Source of the DNA: a bacterium
GTDB taxonomy: Bacteria > Patescibacteriota > Saccharimonadia > Saccharimonadales > UBA4665
NCBI GenBank assembly: GCA_021789195.1
Contig: JAJYJU010000002.1
Coordinates: 1 to 45,249 of the forward strand
Length of the DNA stretch: 45,249 nucleotides
Direction of reading: 5' to 3'
The notes beneath the pieces were generated by a model. That model did not search any database. It saw only the letters and a list, made by a program, of their open reading frames with translations, and was not told where the DNA came from. Position numbers and translations under genes: made by a program. Of this stretch, positions 33,893-41,711 are shown piece after piece; positions within the stretch are counted from its first letter, which is position 1; every line of letters starts with the position of its first letter.

Positions 33893-34134
33893 GAAGAAAG
33901 TATATCAAGTTAAATGATTGTATTGGTACACCTTCCCGTTTCCGCTTGGAACCGCCTCAAGAGCGAATTACTGCGGTGGCAAGAGACATTTAAAGTATCA
34001 CCTCTGCCAAATCTAACGTAGTGACTACCAGGCTGAATTAGAACCAGTGTATACAGAGTGAGCATAGGATGCGAATGTAAAGCTATGGCTACTTAATAAA
34101 TTAGGGTTGGGCGCTGAGTAAAAAACAATAAAAG

Positions 34135-34515
34135 CTACTCAACAATAGTAACCGACAATGACGTATGACTATATTCTCGAAAATGCCTGTCAATGGTGAT
34201 TATTTCTTGGCAGTCGTTTTCCTCTGCACAAGCTGCCTGTAAGCAGTCTTCAAAATCTTTATTATCATAGCGCTTATTAGCAATTTTAATGGCTTGATCA
34301 CTTAAGGGTAAGACTGTAAGTACCGATAGCATATCGTTTATATGCTCTGGTGATAATTTGTACCTTTCAGCCATGTACCAGATAATATGGAGAGTCAATG
34401 CGCTAATTGCATACTCTTTTGCTGGGTCGCTCAGCAATTTCTGGCATGCATCTAAGAGCTTGCGGGCAAATAGAATTTCAAGTAAAACATTTGCATCTAC
34501 CAGTGTGCGATTCAT
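34135..34515 (-). CDS. PIN-domain toxin (VapC-like) of a toxin-antitoxin module
   Basis: A 126-residue PIN-domain nuclease. The acidic catalytic residues appear in VDANVLLE (Asp8), in DFEDCLQAA and in ITIDRHF. Proteins of this type cleave tRNA or rRNA when freed from the antitoxin. Its ATG overlaps the antitoxin stop by four bases (34512-34515), the usual order antitoxin-toxin. The antitoxin is of the Phd/YefM class, not the VapB class. Confidence 0.85.
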   Translation of the reverse strand: MNRTLVDANVLLEILFARKLLDACQKLLSDPAKEYAISALTLHIIWYMAERYKLSPEHINDMLSVLTVLPLSDQAIKIANKRYDNKDFEDCLQAACAEENDCQEIITIDRHFREYSHTSLSVTIVE

Positions 34516-34784
34516 TGCTGATACGACTCGTTCAAGGAGTGATGATACAGTTCATCGGTAGGTATTGATGCGTTTACTTTACCTTTATTGCTACTGAAAA
34601 AGTCTTTGTTTCGGTTAAACATTGCTGCCAAGGTAGAGCCATTATTGATACGTAAGTTTTGTGTAGGCTTGAGAACGCCAATAATTTCTGAGTGACGTAT
34701 GATGACAATTTCCTCCCCCCTTTGTAGTCTATCGAGGTATTCACTGAGATTGTCCCTTAATTTTTTAGCTGTAGTAGTTGTCAT
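34512..34784 (-). CDS. Phd/YefM-type antitoxin
   Basis: A 90-residue antitoxin: MTTTTAKKLRDNLSEYLDRLQRGEEIVIIRHSEIIGVL is the Phd/YefM DNA-binding fold, and the second half (about 45-90) is the flexible toxin-neutralising tail. AAGGAC precedes the ATG. A palindrome and -35/-10 sites lie upstream (34806-34840), consistent with the known autorepression of this class. Confidence 0.88.
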   Translation of the reverse strand: MTTTTAKKLRDNLSEYLDRLQRGEEIVIIRHSEIIGVLKPTQNLRINNGSTLAAMFNRNKDFFSSNKGKVNASIPTDELYHHSLNESYQQ

Positions 34785-34805
34785 GGTATTGTCCTTAAAC
34801 TTACA

Positions 34806-34825
34806 CTTTTAGTGTACACCAAAAG
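34806..34825 (-). promoter_or_regulatory. Palindromic operator over the promoter of the Phd/PIN module
   Basis: A 20-base imperfect palindrome: arms CTTTT/AAAAG around GTGTACAC with one mismatched pair. TTGACA (34835-34840) and TACACT (34811-34816) form the promoter with 18 bases; the operator covers the -10. Confidence 0.6.
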
Positions 34826-34996
34826 AGTAACATGTGTCAAATAGCCACGATTTTATGACCTTGGAGAGATTTGTTGTGAATTTTGGGAATTGTTCTTCCA
34901 GTAGTCGAACCAAATATAAGAAGTTACTCTCCTTCACTTACTAAATCTCAAAATATTTAGAACCTTAGAAACAGCGGTTGTCGCTGCAAAAGTCGA

Positions 34997-35073
34997 TGGT
35001 ACGCCCGAAGGGATTCGAACCCCCGACCTTTGGTACCGGAAACCAATGCTCTATCCAGCTGAGCTACGGGCGC
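34997..35073 (-). tRNA. tRNA-Arg (anticodon CCG)
   Basis: Acceptor GCGCCCG/CGGGCGT, anticodon stem TTGGT/ACCAA with the loop giving CCG, A73 and encoded CCA. Confidence 0.95.
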
Positions 35074-35113
35074 ATGCCTAGCTAGTAATTATCTTACAGT
35101 TTTATTTTAATGG

Positions 35114-35722
35114 CTATTGGATTTCAGGCGGTGGCGTTGTGCTATTGTCAGTAGGTGGAGTAGGGGCTTGATAGTTGGTTGGCGTAGTTGCGGTGGGTTG
35201 AACGGGAGAAGTCATTTGTGCTGGTTCACTACTTGGCATTGCGGGTACGGGTACTTCATTGTCCATCATGTCATTAAACGAGTCTTGTACGATCGCCACA
35301 CCTATAAAATGCAAGATCCACAAAAGTATAAAAGTTAGAGCGGTTGAAGATTTACCATTTGTATATTCGTTTACTGCTTTAGAAAACTTAAAGAACCAGT
35401 AGAAGGAAACAGCTAACAAGATAAGCCATACGACCACATAAAGTAGTATGCCAACAACGGCTCCACTGTTCACACTTGTACTAGAGGTGGCTAGGCTGCC
35501 ATTAGTAAATGTGGTTGATGAAGTCGGCTTACTGTTCATTGCCACAATAATCACAACGGGTATAAAAAGCAAAACCGGAGCAAATAATAGCCAAATTGAT
35601 GGAATTTTAATCCTTGTACTCTTATTTAATTCTTTCTTAGTAACTACCATCCAATAAATGTCATATATACCAAGCGTAATTAAACTAAGTCCAAAAACTG
35701 CAAATGGATTTCTTTTTTTCAT
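35114..35722 (-). CDS. DUF4234-like membrane protein with a Pro/Thr-rich tail
   Basis: A 202-residue protein. The first 20 residues contain NPFAVFGLSLITLGIYDIYWM, the motif of DUF4234 membrane proteins. Four hydrophobic segments follow (about 8-27, 41-62, 88-110 and 127-147). Residues 160-202 form a low-complexity Pro/Thr/Gln/Ser tail. An internal Ser/Thr-rich loop (about 65-85) separates helix 2 from 3. Function unknown. Confidence 0.75.
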   Translation of the reverse strand: MKKRNPFAVFGLSLITLGIYDIYWMVVTKKELNKSTRIKIPSIWLLFAPVLLFIPVVIIVAMNSKPTSSTTFTNGSLATSSTSVNSGAVVGILLYVVVWLILLAVSFYWFFKFSKAVNEYTNGKSSTALTFILLWILHFIGVAIVQDSFNDMMDNEVPVPAMPSSEPAQMTSPVQPTATTPTNYQAPTPPTDNSTTPPPEIQ

Positions 35723-36156
35723 TAGTTTTCCTTTTTGTTTGTTTAAAAACTATCTGCATTATAACATAAGCGTTATCCTAGGCTTTTATGCAAATCGACT
35801 CAGAGATATGCCCTATGCATTTATGCGTTTAGATTGTTCTATAACTTCTGGTCGGCTATAGCGTATAACAGTATTTAGAGGTAGACTCTCGGCAATTATC
35901 CATGGATAATCTCAAAAAAACACTACTTATTCCAGTCTCGCCATACTTTTTGATATGACCTAAATCGTCGTCAATTATGGTTGTAGCAAATAGCTCTAAA
36001 CATCCCCCTGGGGCTATTAAAGACATGTCGGATACCAATAATTGGTATCCCATACTTGATGTGTTACGACAGAAATATTACGGGGTTATCGCTAATATAG
36101 GAAAAGAAATAGAGTTCGCCAAACAGTATTTGGGTACTTCTCCCTATGTGCTGGTG
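35723..36156. other. Gap with no firm gene; contains small frames and a long palindrome
   Basis: About 430 bases. Two overlapping frames on opposite strands, a plus one ending at 36174 (49 residues from ATG 36025) and a minus one at 35856-36053, have no Shine-Dalgarno or family resemblance. A perfect inverted repeat with 10-base arms and one central base occupies 36030-36050. There is no T-run beside it. Confidence 0.4.
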
Positions 36157-36576
36157 TCAGGAGCCACTAGTTGATATAAACTTTTCGGGTGTAATTGCAG
36201 GTATCGCGCTTTGACTGAAATCTTTTACGTTACGAGTGATGATAACCGAAGCCCCGCAGTCTTGTGCGGCTTGCTCGACAACCGCATCTTCGTAGTCTTT
36301 TATATTACTTTTGAGCGAACTCTTTAGAATACCACTATCTGTAGCGACAATAGAAAAGCTTTGTAGTAGCCAATTAACATTGCGTTTTATCTCTTCCTTC
36401 GGCACTTTGGCATTCTCAAGTAAATAGGCGAACGTAGTAACTACATGTGCACTAACAAACACGGTGTAATCGATTGGTGATTGTATTTCTAAGACTGCTT
36501 GTGAAGCTTTATAACCCGGACGTTCTAACAAGACATCCAAGATGATGTTCAAATCAACTAGAATATTTTTGTGCAT
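36157..36576 (-). CDS. PIN-domain toxin
   Basis: A 139-residue protein starting MHKNILVDLNIILDV, with catalytic Asp in VDLN, then KDYEDAVVEQAAQDCGAS and ITRNVKDFS, the PIN_3 signature. The start lies 23 bases before the stop of the antitoxin, an overlap often seen in such modules. It would cut RNA when unbound. It differs from the toxin at 34135 in family, so the two modules are not duplicates. Confidence 0.82.
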   Translation of the reverse strand: MHKNILVDLNIILDVLLERPGYKASQAVLEIQSPIDYTVFVSAHVVTTFAYLLENAKVPKEEIKRNVNWLLQSFSIVATDSGILKSSLKSNIKDYEDAVVEQAAQDCGASVIITRNVKDFSQSAIPAITPEKFISTSGS

Positions 36577-36796
36577 AGAGACTTCGTATCGCTTGTTTTG
36601 AATCATCAATTGGATAGCGCTTCAATGCCCCAACCATACTAGCGATACTTGGACTAGCTGTTTTAATATAGTGGGCTCTACATAGCCGTAAATACTCAGA
36701 AAACATACCAGAAACAGAGCTTTTACTAATCTCAGCTTGTTTGTGAGCAAATTGCGCTAAATCTTTATCTATACTAAGAGTAAGTTTCGTTTTCAT
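36554..36796 (-). CDS. DUF6364-like antitoxin
   Basis: An 80-residue protein: MKTKLTLSIDKDLAQFAHKQAEISKSSVSGMFSEYL reads as a ribbon-helix-helix DNA-binding domain (DUF6364 style). The start is ATG 36794-36796, since TATAAT ends six bases before it; an ATG further up would add 12 residues and would lie inside the promoter. The tail after residue 50 is the toxin-binding part. Confidence 0.82.
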   Translation of the reverse strand: MKTKLTLSIDKDLAQFAHKQAEISKSSVSGMFSEYLRLCRAHYIKTASPSIASMVGALKRYPIDDSKQAIRSLYAQKYSS

Positions 36797-36832
36797 ACGT
36801 ACATTATAGTAAACCATACGTATATAAGTCAA
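36794..36832 (-). promoter_or_regulatory. Promoter and operator of the DUF6364/PIN module
   Basis: TTGACT (36827-36832), 18 bases, TATAAT (36803-36808), six bases to ATG. Two CATACGTA sites (36794-36801 and 36815-36822), each with a TACGTA palindrome core and 21 bases apart, flank the -10 element. Confidence 0.65.
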
Positions 36833-36920
36833 CCCTCATTTTCGTGTATTCTGGAATTTCTTACTACTAAAAGATTCGAACAGCTTAACTCTTTGACTTT
36901 CGACAGATATGACTTTCAAT

Positions 36921-36997
36921 TGGTACCCCCTGCAGGATTCGAACCTGCGACCTCCTGTTCCGAAGACAGGCGCTCTAATCCGCTGAGCTAAGAGGGC
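36921..36997 (-). tRNA. tRNA-Arg (anticodon TCG)
   Basis: Acceptor GCCCTCT/AGGGGGT, anticodon stem CCTGT/ACAGG with loop CTTCGGA, anticodon TCG, A73 and encoded CCA. Confidence 0.96.
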
Positions 36998-37099
36998 GTA
37001 ACCTATGTATATCTTAACAAACTATATATTTTTAAGGTGTATTAATATAGGATAATTAAATCAGTGAAATCTCAAATACATTTGGTAAGATAGAAAGTT

Positions 37100-38251
37100 A
37101 TGAACTCTAGTAATTCAGAATCCAATCAACATCTAACTTTTTCCAGTCCTACTTTTGGTACCAAATTCGAAAAAGTCTCACCGCCAGAACACACCCCCAA
37201 ACCCGATAAGCCAACTAAGAAACCTAAGCGCTTAAGACGTGTCAAAAGAATTATATTATCTGTTATTGCATTAATATTTATAGTTGCAGTTATATTTGGC
37301 TGGCAACTATATAACTCTGCATCTAGATTAACTAATGAACACAATCCGTTTTCTCTTATAGCCTCTCTTTGGCCACGCGCGCCGGCAGAGTCAAACGGTA
37401 GAATAAATATTCTTTTAGCCGGGTATTCTGCTGATGACCCTAACCATCAAGGGGCTCAGTTAACGGATTCAATCATAATAATATCTATCAATCCTAAAAC
37501 TAAAGCCAGTAGTTTAATTAGCGTGCCTAGGGATTTGTGGGTATATATACCAGGTTATGGGCAGTCTAAAATTAATGCGGCCTATGAAAATGGTATCAAT
37601 TTTAATAAACCCGGCTATTTCCCAGGAGGCATGGGTCTATTAGAGCAGATAATCAGTCGGGACTTTGGAATCAAATTTGATTACTACGCTTTAATTGATT
37701 ACACAGCACTAAAAGATGCAGTTAATGCTGTCGGGGGCATAAATATTAATATTAGTGCTCAGGATACGCAAAATCCAAACGGTCTTTATGATCCGTATAC
37801 TCATCTTAAATTGCCTAATGGCAACGTTCACTTAGATGGACAGATGGCTTTAGACTTGGCACGCACTAGGGGAGATGGACCAGGCTCTTATGGTATTCCT
37901 CTGTCAGATTTTACACGTACTATGTATCAGCAAAAGGAGTTGGTAGCTTTAAAAGATAAGGTAGTTAATGCATCGACTTTGTTTAACCCGTTAACCATTG
38001 TGAAACTAGTCAATACAGTTGGTAACAATGTGGTTACAAACTTAAAAATAGGTCAAATGGAATGGTTGTACAAATACGTCAAAGGTATTTCTAACGGTAC
38101 CACTAATCAAGTAACCCTAAATGACTACAAAGGCCAGAATTTATTAACTAACTACTACATTGATAATCAAGACGCACTCGTACCTGCAGCGGGGGTCACC
38201 GACTTCAGTGCCATACAGGCGGCTGTTAACCAAATCATTAACGGCAATTAA
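37100..38251 (+). CDS. LCP (LytR-CpsA-Psr) family protein
   Basis: A 383-residue protein, a paralogue of the one at 29506. A basic, Pro/Lys-rich cytoplasmic N-terminus (about 1-47) is followed by one membrane helix (about 49-72). The LCP domain (about 100-265) has RINILLAGYS, HQGAQLTDSIII, SVPRDLWVYIP and MALDLARTRGDGPGSYG. Unlike the other protein it has no LytR_C domain. The shared core residues suggest the same glycopolymer-transfer chemistry at the outer face. It ends two bases before the convergent dedA-like gene. Confidence 0.9.
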   Translation: MNSSNSESNQHLTFSSPTFGTKFEKVSPPEHTPKPDKPTKKPKRLRRVKRIILSVIALIFIVAVIFGWQLYNSASRLTNEHNPFSLIASLWPRAPAESNGRINILLAGYSADDPNHQGAQLTDSIIIISINPKTKASSLISVPRDLWVYIPGYGQSKINAAYENGINFNKPGYFPGGMGLLEQIISRDFGIKFDYYALIDYTALKDAVNAVGGININISAQDTQNPNGLYDPYTHLKLPNGNVHLDGQMALDLARTRGDGPGSYGIPLSDFTRTMYQQKELVALKDKVVNASTLFNPLTIVKLVNTVGNNVVTNLKIGQMEWLYKYVKGISNGTTNQVTLNDYKGQNLLTNYYIDNQDALVPAAGVTDFSAIQAAVNQIINGN

Positions 38252-38253
38252 TA

Positions 38254-38874
38254 CTAGTTTGAATCAGTAACTTCAGCCCGTCGGCGAACATACCACCAAA
38301 CAATTAGTCCGACTATCACAAGTGCGAATAAGATGCTAATTGGTGTGAAATATCCAGATATATTATTCCAGTTTCCTGCTACGGCTCGACCGGTGTAGGC
38401 AAGGGCAAAAACCCAAGGCAAGCTACCAATTAGTGTAAACAAGCTAAACTTTGCAACCGGCATTTCGGCTATTCCGGCAGGAAAGCTAATGAAGGTACGC
38501 ACTACTGGCAGTATTCTACCAATCAGTACTGCAACTTCGCCAAACTTTGCGAAGAAGGCTTCTGCTTTATCTAAGTCTTTATGTCTAAGCAAAGCATAGC
38601 GTCCCCATTTTTCTACCAATACTCTTCCGCCTGTCTTGCCAACCCAATAAGCTATTAATGACCCGAGTAAATTGCCCAATACACCAAGTAGCCCAATGAC
38701 TAATATATTAAGATGCGAAGATACCCCAGCAATCGTTAATCCCGTGGTTAAGGCTCCGCCAAACAACATAACTACTTCACTTGGAACAGGAATACAAGCT
38801 GACTCCAAGGTCATCAGTAAAAATATTGCGAGGTAACCGTGCCGACTAATTTCCGAAACTATTAAGTGTTCCAT
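38254..38874 (-). CDS. DedA/SNARE-associated family membrane protein
   Basis: A 206-residue DedA family protein. Conserved stretches are ESACIPVPSEVVMLFGGAL, LGNLLGSLIAYWVGKTGG and GRILPVVRTFISFPAGIAEMP, with the DedA acidic and Arg residues. Four to five hydrophobic segments. DedA proteins flip lipids such as undecaprenyl phosphate or phosphatidylethanolamine across the membrane and support envelope synthesis, which fits the neighbouring LCP gene. It may serve undecaprenyl carrier recycling; this is inference. Confidence 0.9.
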   Translation of the reverse strand: MEHLIVSEISRHGYLAIFLLMTLESACIPVPSEVVMLFGGALTTGLTIAGVSSHLNILVIGLLGVLGNLLGSLIAYWVGKTGGRVLVEKWGRYALLRHKDLDKAEAFFAKFGEVAVLIGRILPVVRTFISFPAGIAEMPVAKFSLFTLIGSLPWVFALAYTGRAVAGNWNNISGYFTPISILFALVIVGLIVWWYVRRRAEVTDSN

Positions 38875-38946
38875 GCAGCCTTAATATCTACTTTAAATTT
38901 AACTTAAGCTCTACATAGAATAGACAAGATTAGACTTTTTTTAAAG

Positions 38947-39495
38947 TCAAAGCATCGATAGGTGAGCAAAGCCAAGAATTACCAAGACTATCACTAGCCC
39001 GGCTGCAACAAAGCAGACGATTGCTGCTATCTGAGCAATATGTCCAACGGTCCAGAAGGCATAAGCATCGCCCAGTAAAAGTCCGCGCAGGGTTTCTCCC
39101 TGGAATAGAGTTTGCTTTTGTGCTTGCAGTGTTGCATCTGTCGGGTTGGCCATAGCTTCGGTACTAACCTGGGCATACGTCTTGCCACCCGCGACTTCGG
39201 ATAAGTGTACGGCAATAAAATGATCAGCGTAAGCTTTAGCCTGAGGGCCGGTTAATAATTGCTGACCAGCATACTGGTTAAGAAATGGACCAATTTCCGG
39301 GCTGGCAAGGGCCGAACTTCCCTTAGGAGGGAAATATATCTTTTGAGATGCCAACTCGCTTTTTACGTTATTAGTAGTAAACGAATAGGCCCACCAGGCT
39401 ATTCCTCCTACAACCACTAGAACAGCAACCATTAGTATGCCTAGTGAAGTTAATAATTTGTCGATAGATCTTCTGTCCGTCTTTTTGTTTGCCAT
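38947..39495 (-). CDS. Hypothetical membrane protein
   Basis: A 182-residue protein with one hydrophobic segment near the start (about 14-38) and a second pair near the end (about 145-180). The middle is an extracytoplasmic Gln/Ala/Pro-rich part (about 40-140) with KIYFPPKGSSALASPEIG and PTDATLQAQKQ. The family is unknown to me. AATTAAAGAAGAG precedes the start. It shares strand but not tight spacing with dedA. Confidence 0.68.
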   Translation of the reverse strand: MANKKTDRRSIDKLLTSLGILMVAVLVVVGGIAWWAYSFTTNNVKSELASQKIYFPPKGSSALASPEIGPFLNQYAGQQLLTGPQAKAYADHFIAVHLSEVAGGKTYAQVSTEAMANPTDATLQAQKQTLFQGETLRGLLLGDAYAFWTVGHIAQIAAIVCFVAAGLVIVLVILGFAHLSML

Positions 39496-39569
39496 TTTAT
39501 TCTCTTCTTTAATTTACGGACACATCATAATCCTAAGCATAAGGATAATCAAGTAGTCCTGTTCATAAC

Positions 39570-39827
39570 TTAAAGATAGTTAGAATTTACGCGTTCTTCG
39601 TTTATGCCATTAATTAAGTTTGTGTAACCCATGCTTTTTAATGCACTTAAAGCAGCCGAAGAACGTCCACCGCTTCGGCAGTAAAGGATAACGAAGCTAT
39701 CTTTAGGAATGCTAACAAGCTTCTCGTGCGTATGGCTCAATTGGGATAGGGGTATATTTAAGGCACCTTCGACGTGGCTCTGCATATATTCATGCGGTTC
39801 GCGAACATCAATAATTATTTGATCCAT
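39570..39827 (-). CDS. Rhodanese-domain protein
   Basis: An 85-residue single rhodanese domain. DVREPHEYMQSHVEGALNIPL is the first half signature and YCRSGGRSSAAL holds the catalytic Cys and its loop. It probably carries sulfane sulfur from thiosulfate or persulfide to an acceptor. It diverges from the Fur-family gene, sharing an 75-base intergenic region that contains a candidate operator. Confidence 0.88.
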   Translation of the reverse strand: MDQIIIDVREPHEYMQSHVEGALNIPLSQLSHTHEKLVSIPKDSFVILYCRSGGRSSAALSALKSMGYTNLINGINEERVNSNYL

Positions 39828-39865
39828 AATGTATTTTTTTACTCCTGATATAAAAATATATTAAC

Positions 39866-39878
39866 GTAAATGATTTAC
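39866..39878. promoter_or_regulatory. Candidate operator between rhodanese and Fur-family genes
   Basis: GTAAAT-G-ATTTAC is a perfect 13-base palindrome midway between the divergent genes. Its AT-rich dyad resembles half of a Fur/PerR box, but is short of the full consensus. Confidence 0.4.
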
Positions 39879-39902
39879 ATTAGCAAATATTTTTAGTAAA
39901 AT

Positions 39903-40301
39903 GTGAAAGTGACTAATGCGAATACAGCCCAGGCCAGGCAGACCAAATATTGCAACGCTATAAAACAAGCGTTGATTAATTTAGGTCATGCCACTAACAA
40001 CGATTTACTATATGAGTTAAGGCAGACCTATCCGGATTTAAGTGCTACTACGGTTCATCGCGCTACCTCAAGATTAGCAAGCCGTGGCGAAATTAGCGTA
40101 GCTCCTGCCTCTCGGGACGGGTCCATGCGATACGACGCTAAGATAAAAGCCCATGATCATTTTCTATGTGATAACTGCGGTTCATTGATGGACATAGACG
40201 TAAAACATAAGTTGAGCGCTATGCTTAATGATTCAATCTGTGATTGTCAGATAACCGGGCGACTAGTCATCAGTGGTATATGTAAGAATTGCTTAATATA
40301 A
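39903..40301 (+). CDS. Fur/PerR-family transcriptional regulator
   Basis: A 132-residue Fur-superfamily protein. The DNA-binding half has ALINLGHATNNDLLYELRQTYPDLSATTVHRATSRLA; the metal-binding half has HDHFLCDNCGSLMDID and ISGICKNC, with two CxxC pairs for structural zinc. Whether it senses iron, peroxide or zinc cannot be decided. The start is a GTG at 39903. It is followed 16 bases later by a glutaredoxin-like gene, so they are co-transcribed. Confidence 0.88.
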   Translation: MKVTNANTAQARQTKYCNAIKQALINLGHATNNDLLYELRQTYPDLSATTVHRATSRLASRGEISVAPASRDGSMRYDAKIKAHDHFLCDNCGSLMDIDVKHKLSAMLNDSICDCQITGRLVISGICKNCLI

Positions 40302-40317
40302 GATAAGGAGATAATAA

Positions 40318-40569
40318 ATGAAAATAACTGTATATAGCACAAAGACCTGCGCATACTGTAGGATGCTAAAGAGCTGGCTAGACAGCAAGTCGATTAGCTA
40401 TACCAACTATAGCGTTGATGAAAATCCTTTTGCGGCCCAGATGATGGTTAGCCAAAGTGGCCAAATGGGCGTGCCGTTTAGTACTATTGAATACGACGAT
40501 GGCAGCATTGAGAAAATCCTAGGTTTTGATAGACCTCGTTTTGAAGCTGCCCTAAGAAGCGTTAGCTAG
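40318..40569 (+). CDS. Glutaredoxin-like protein
   Basis: An 83-residue thioredoxin-fold protein with the active site CAYC (residues 11-14) and QMGVPFSTIEYDDG, the cis-Pro loop. It is like NrdH/YruB-type glutaredoxins. It reduces disulfides, perhaps in ribonucleotide reductase or other enzymes. AAGGAG lies eight bases before the ATG. It overlaps by eight bases the end of the convergent NUDIX gene. Confidence 0.9.
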   Translation: MKITVYSTKTCAYCRMLKSWLDSKSISYTNYSVDENPFAAQMMVSQSGQMGVPFSTIEYDDGSIEKILGFDRPRFEAALRSVS

Positions 40570-40978
40570 ATCGATGAAGAGCCGGGTCAAAGACCTTAAT
40601 AAACTTCACTACGTTTGGAAACAACTCTAGTTTTAGAGCCTCTTCCTTATTAAAAAACTTTAACTCCTGGCATTCTTCGGATGGAGTAAAGTTTAAATCC
40701 TTAAGTTTAATTTCGTATATGACATTAGCGATGTATGTCGCTTTGTTAAGTCTTTTAGTAGTAACAAAATATATTGGCGTCTTAGACACCCAGCTAACTT
40801 CCAGACCCGTCTCCTCTTTAATTTCCCGTCTTAAGCCGGCTAGAGGTTCTTCGTCGTGATTTAGTCCTCCACCTAATAATTCCCATTTTCCGTTGTCTTC
40901 CCTACTGAGCAGGAATCTATCATCTTCATCAACTACAATGCCCTTTACGCTAATCCGGAAATAACTCTTATCATTCAT
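40562..40978 (-). CDS. NUDIX hydrolase
   Basis: A 138-residue NUDIX enzyme. The box is GGLNHDEEPLAGLRREIKEETGLE, which fits GX5EX7REUXEEXGU, with all catalytic Glu present. It begins ISVKGIVVDEDDRFLLSREDNGKWELL, a common start for MutT-like hydrolases that remove nucleoside diphosphates linked to other groups. The substrate is not predicted. Confidence 0.93.
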   Translation of the reverse strand: MNDKSYFRISVKGIVVDEDDRFLLSREDNGKWELLGGGLNHDEEPLAGLRREIKEETGLEVSWVSKTPIYFVTTKRLNKATYIANVIYEIKLKDLNFTPSEECQELKFFNKEEALKLELFPNVVKFIKVFDPALHRSS

Positions 40979-40997
40979 ATCTTAAGAAATATATAAC

Positions 40998-41174
40998 TTA
41001 TACTTTTTCATGAATTAAATTTTGGATAGCCACGACAATAACCCCTATACTTAAAATTCCAGTTAAGTACTGTGGGAGAGTAGTAATTTCGCCTGGCTTA
41101 AATATGTCATGGAAAAATAACAAATCAACAAATAGAAAACCGATTATTAAAACTACACTAAGTATCTTTTTCAT
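40998..41174 (-). CDS. Small two-helix membrane protein
   Basis: A 58-residue protein starting MKKILSVVLIIGF, with two hydrophobic segments (about 4-19 and 37-52) joined by a loop HDIFKPGEITTLPQY. It lies in the gap between the NUDIX gene and the next gene. TATAAT ends six bases before the ATG, so the message is probably leaderless. The charge pattern and intact frame support a real gene. Family unknown. Confidence 0.6.
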   Translation of the reverse strand: MKKILSVVLIIGFLFVDLLFFHDIFKPGEITTLPQYLTGILSIGVIVVAIQNLIHEKV

Positions 41175-41284
41175 ATCCTAATTATATACAGTTTTCCAAT
41201 CTAACCGTTAAGGATACATCAATAACCATCACGCAGCGGTAAATATTGCGCCCAAGACCATATAAAGCCTATTATATATACAAC

Positions 41285-41656
41285 ATGAATCCTGAATTTG
41301 ATTCCAGCGAGAAGGTAAATCTGGAAGAACTTGACAACAGTTCCATAATCGAGCGATATATTGATAGTGACGGAGAAGATGTAGACTGCGCTCGAGAATT
41401 GTCAGCAAGGCTTTTTAAAACTACAAAAGTTACCGAAAATCCTGAGACTATAGCCTTGATGGCACAAGACGGTAAAGTTGTAGAGATGGATGGCAAAAAA
41501 CTAAGTTTAATTAACTATATTGAATGGGCCGCATATGATCACCCTCGAGCCCTTAATATGATTTTTACATTTCTAGTGATGAGTCCTAATGACAAAGATT
41601 ATAAAGATATGTTTGACGCTGTAAGCCTTAGGGCCCAACAAATGCTTGGAATGTAA
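41285..41656 (+). CDS. Hypothetical acidic protein
   Basis: A 123-residue acidic soluble protein starting MNPEFDSSEKVNL at ATG 41285; an in-frame start at 41246 would add 13 residues. It contains ELDNSSIIERYIDSDGEDVDCARELSARLFK and ends in SLRAQQMLGM. A TATTAT lies nine bases before the ATG with TTGCGC 18 bases upstream of it, another near-leaderless case. No family recognised. Confidence 0.6.
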   Translation: MNPEFDSSEKVNLEELDNSSIIERYIDSDGEDVDCARELSARLFKTTKVTENPETIALMAQDGKVVEMDGKKLSLINYIEWAAYDHPRALNMIFTFLVMSPNDKDYKDMFDAVSLRAQQMLGM

Positions 41657-41711
41657 GAGCGGATTCATAGTGCGGATAGTAGGTAGATATAAAAGCAAAA
41701 GGCATTGGTAA

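Noticed and set aside
35856-36053. Minus-strand frame of 65 codons
   Set aside because: It has no ribosome site and overlaps an opposing frame; kept only in the gap description.
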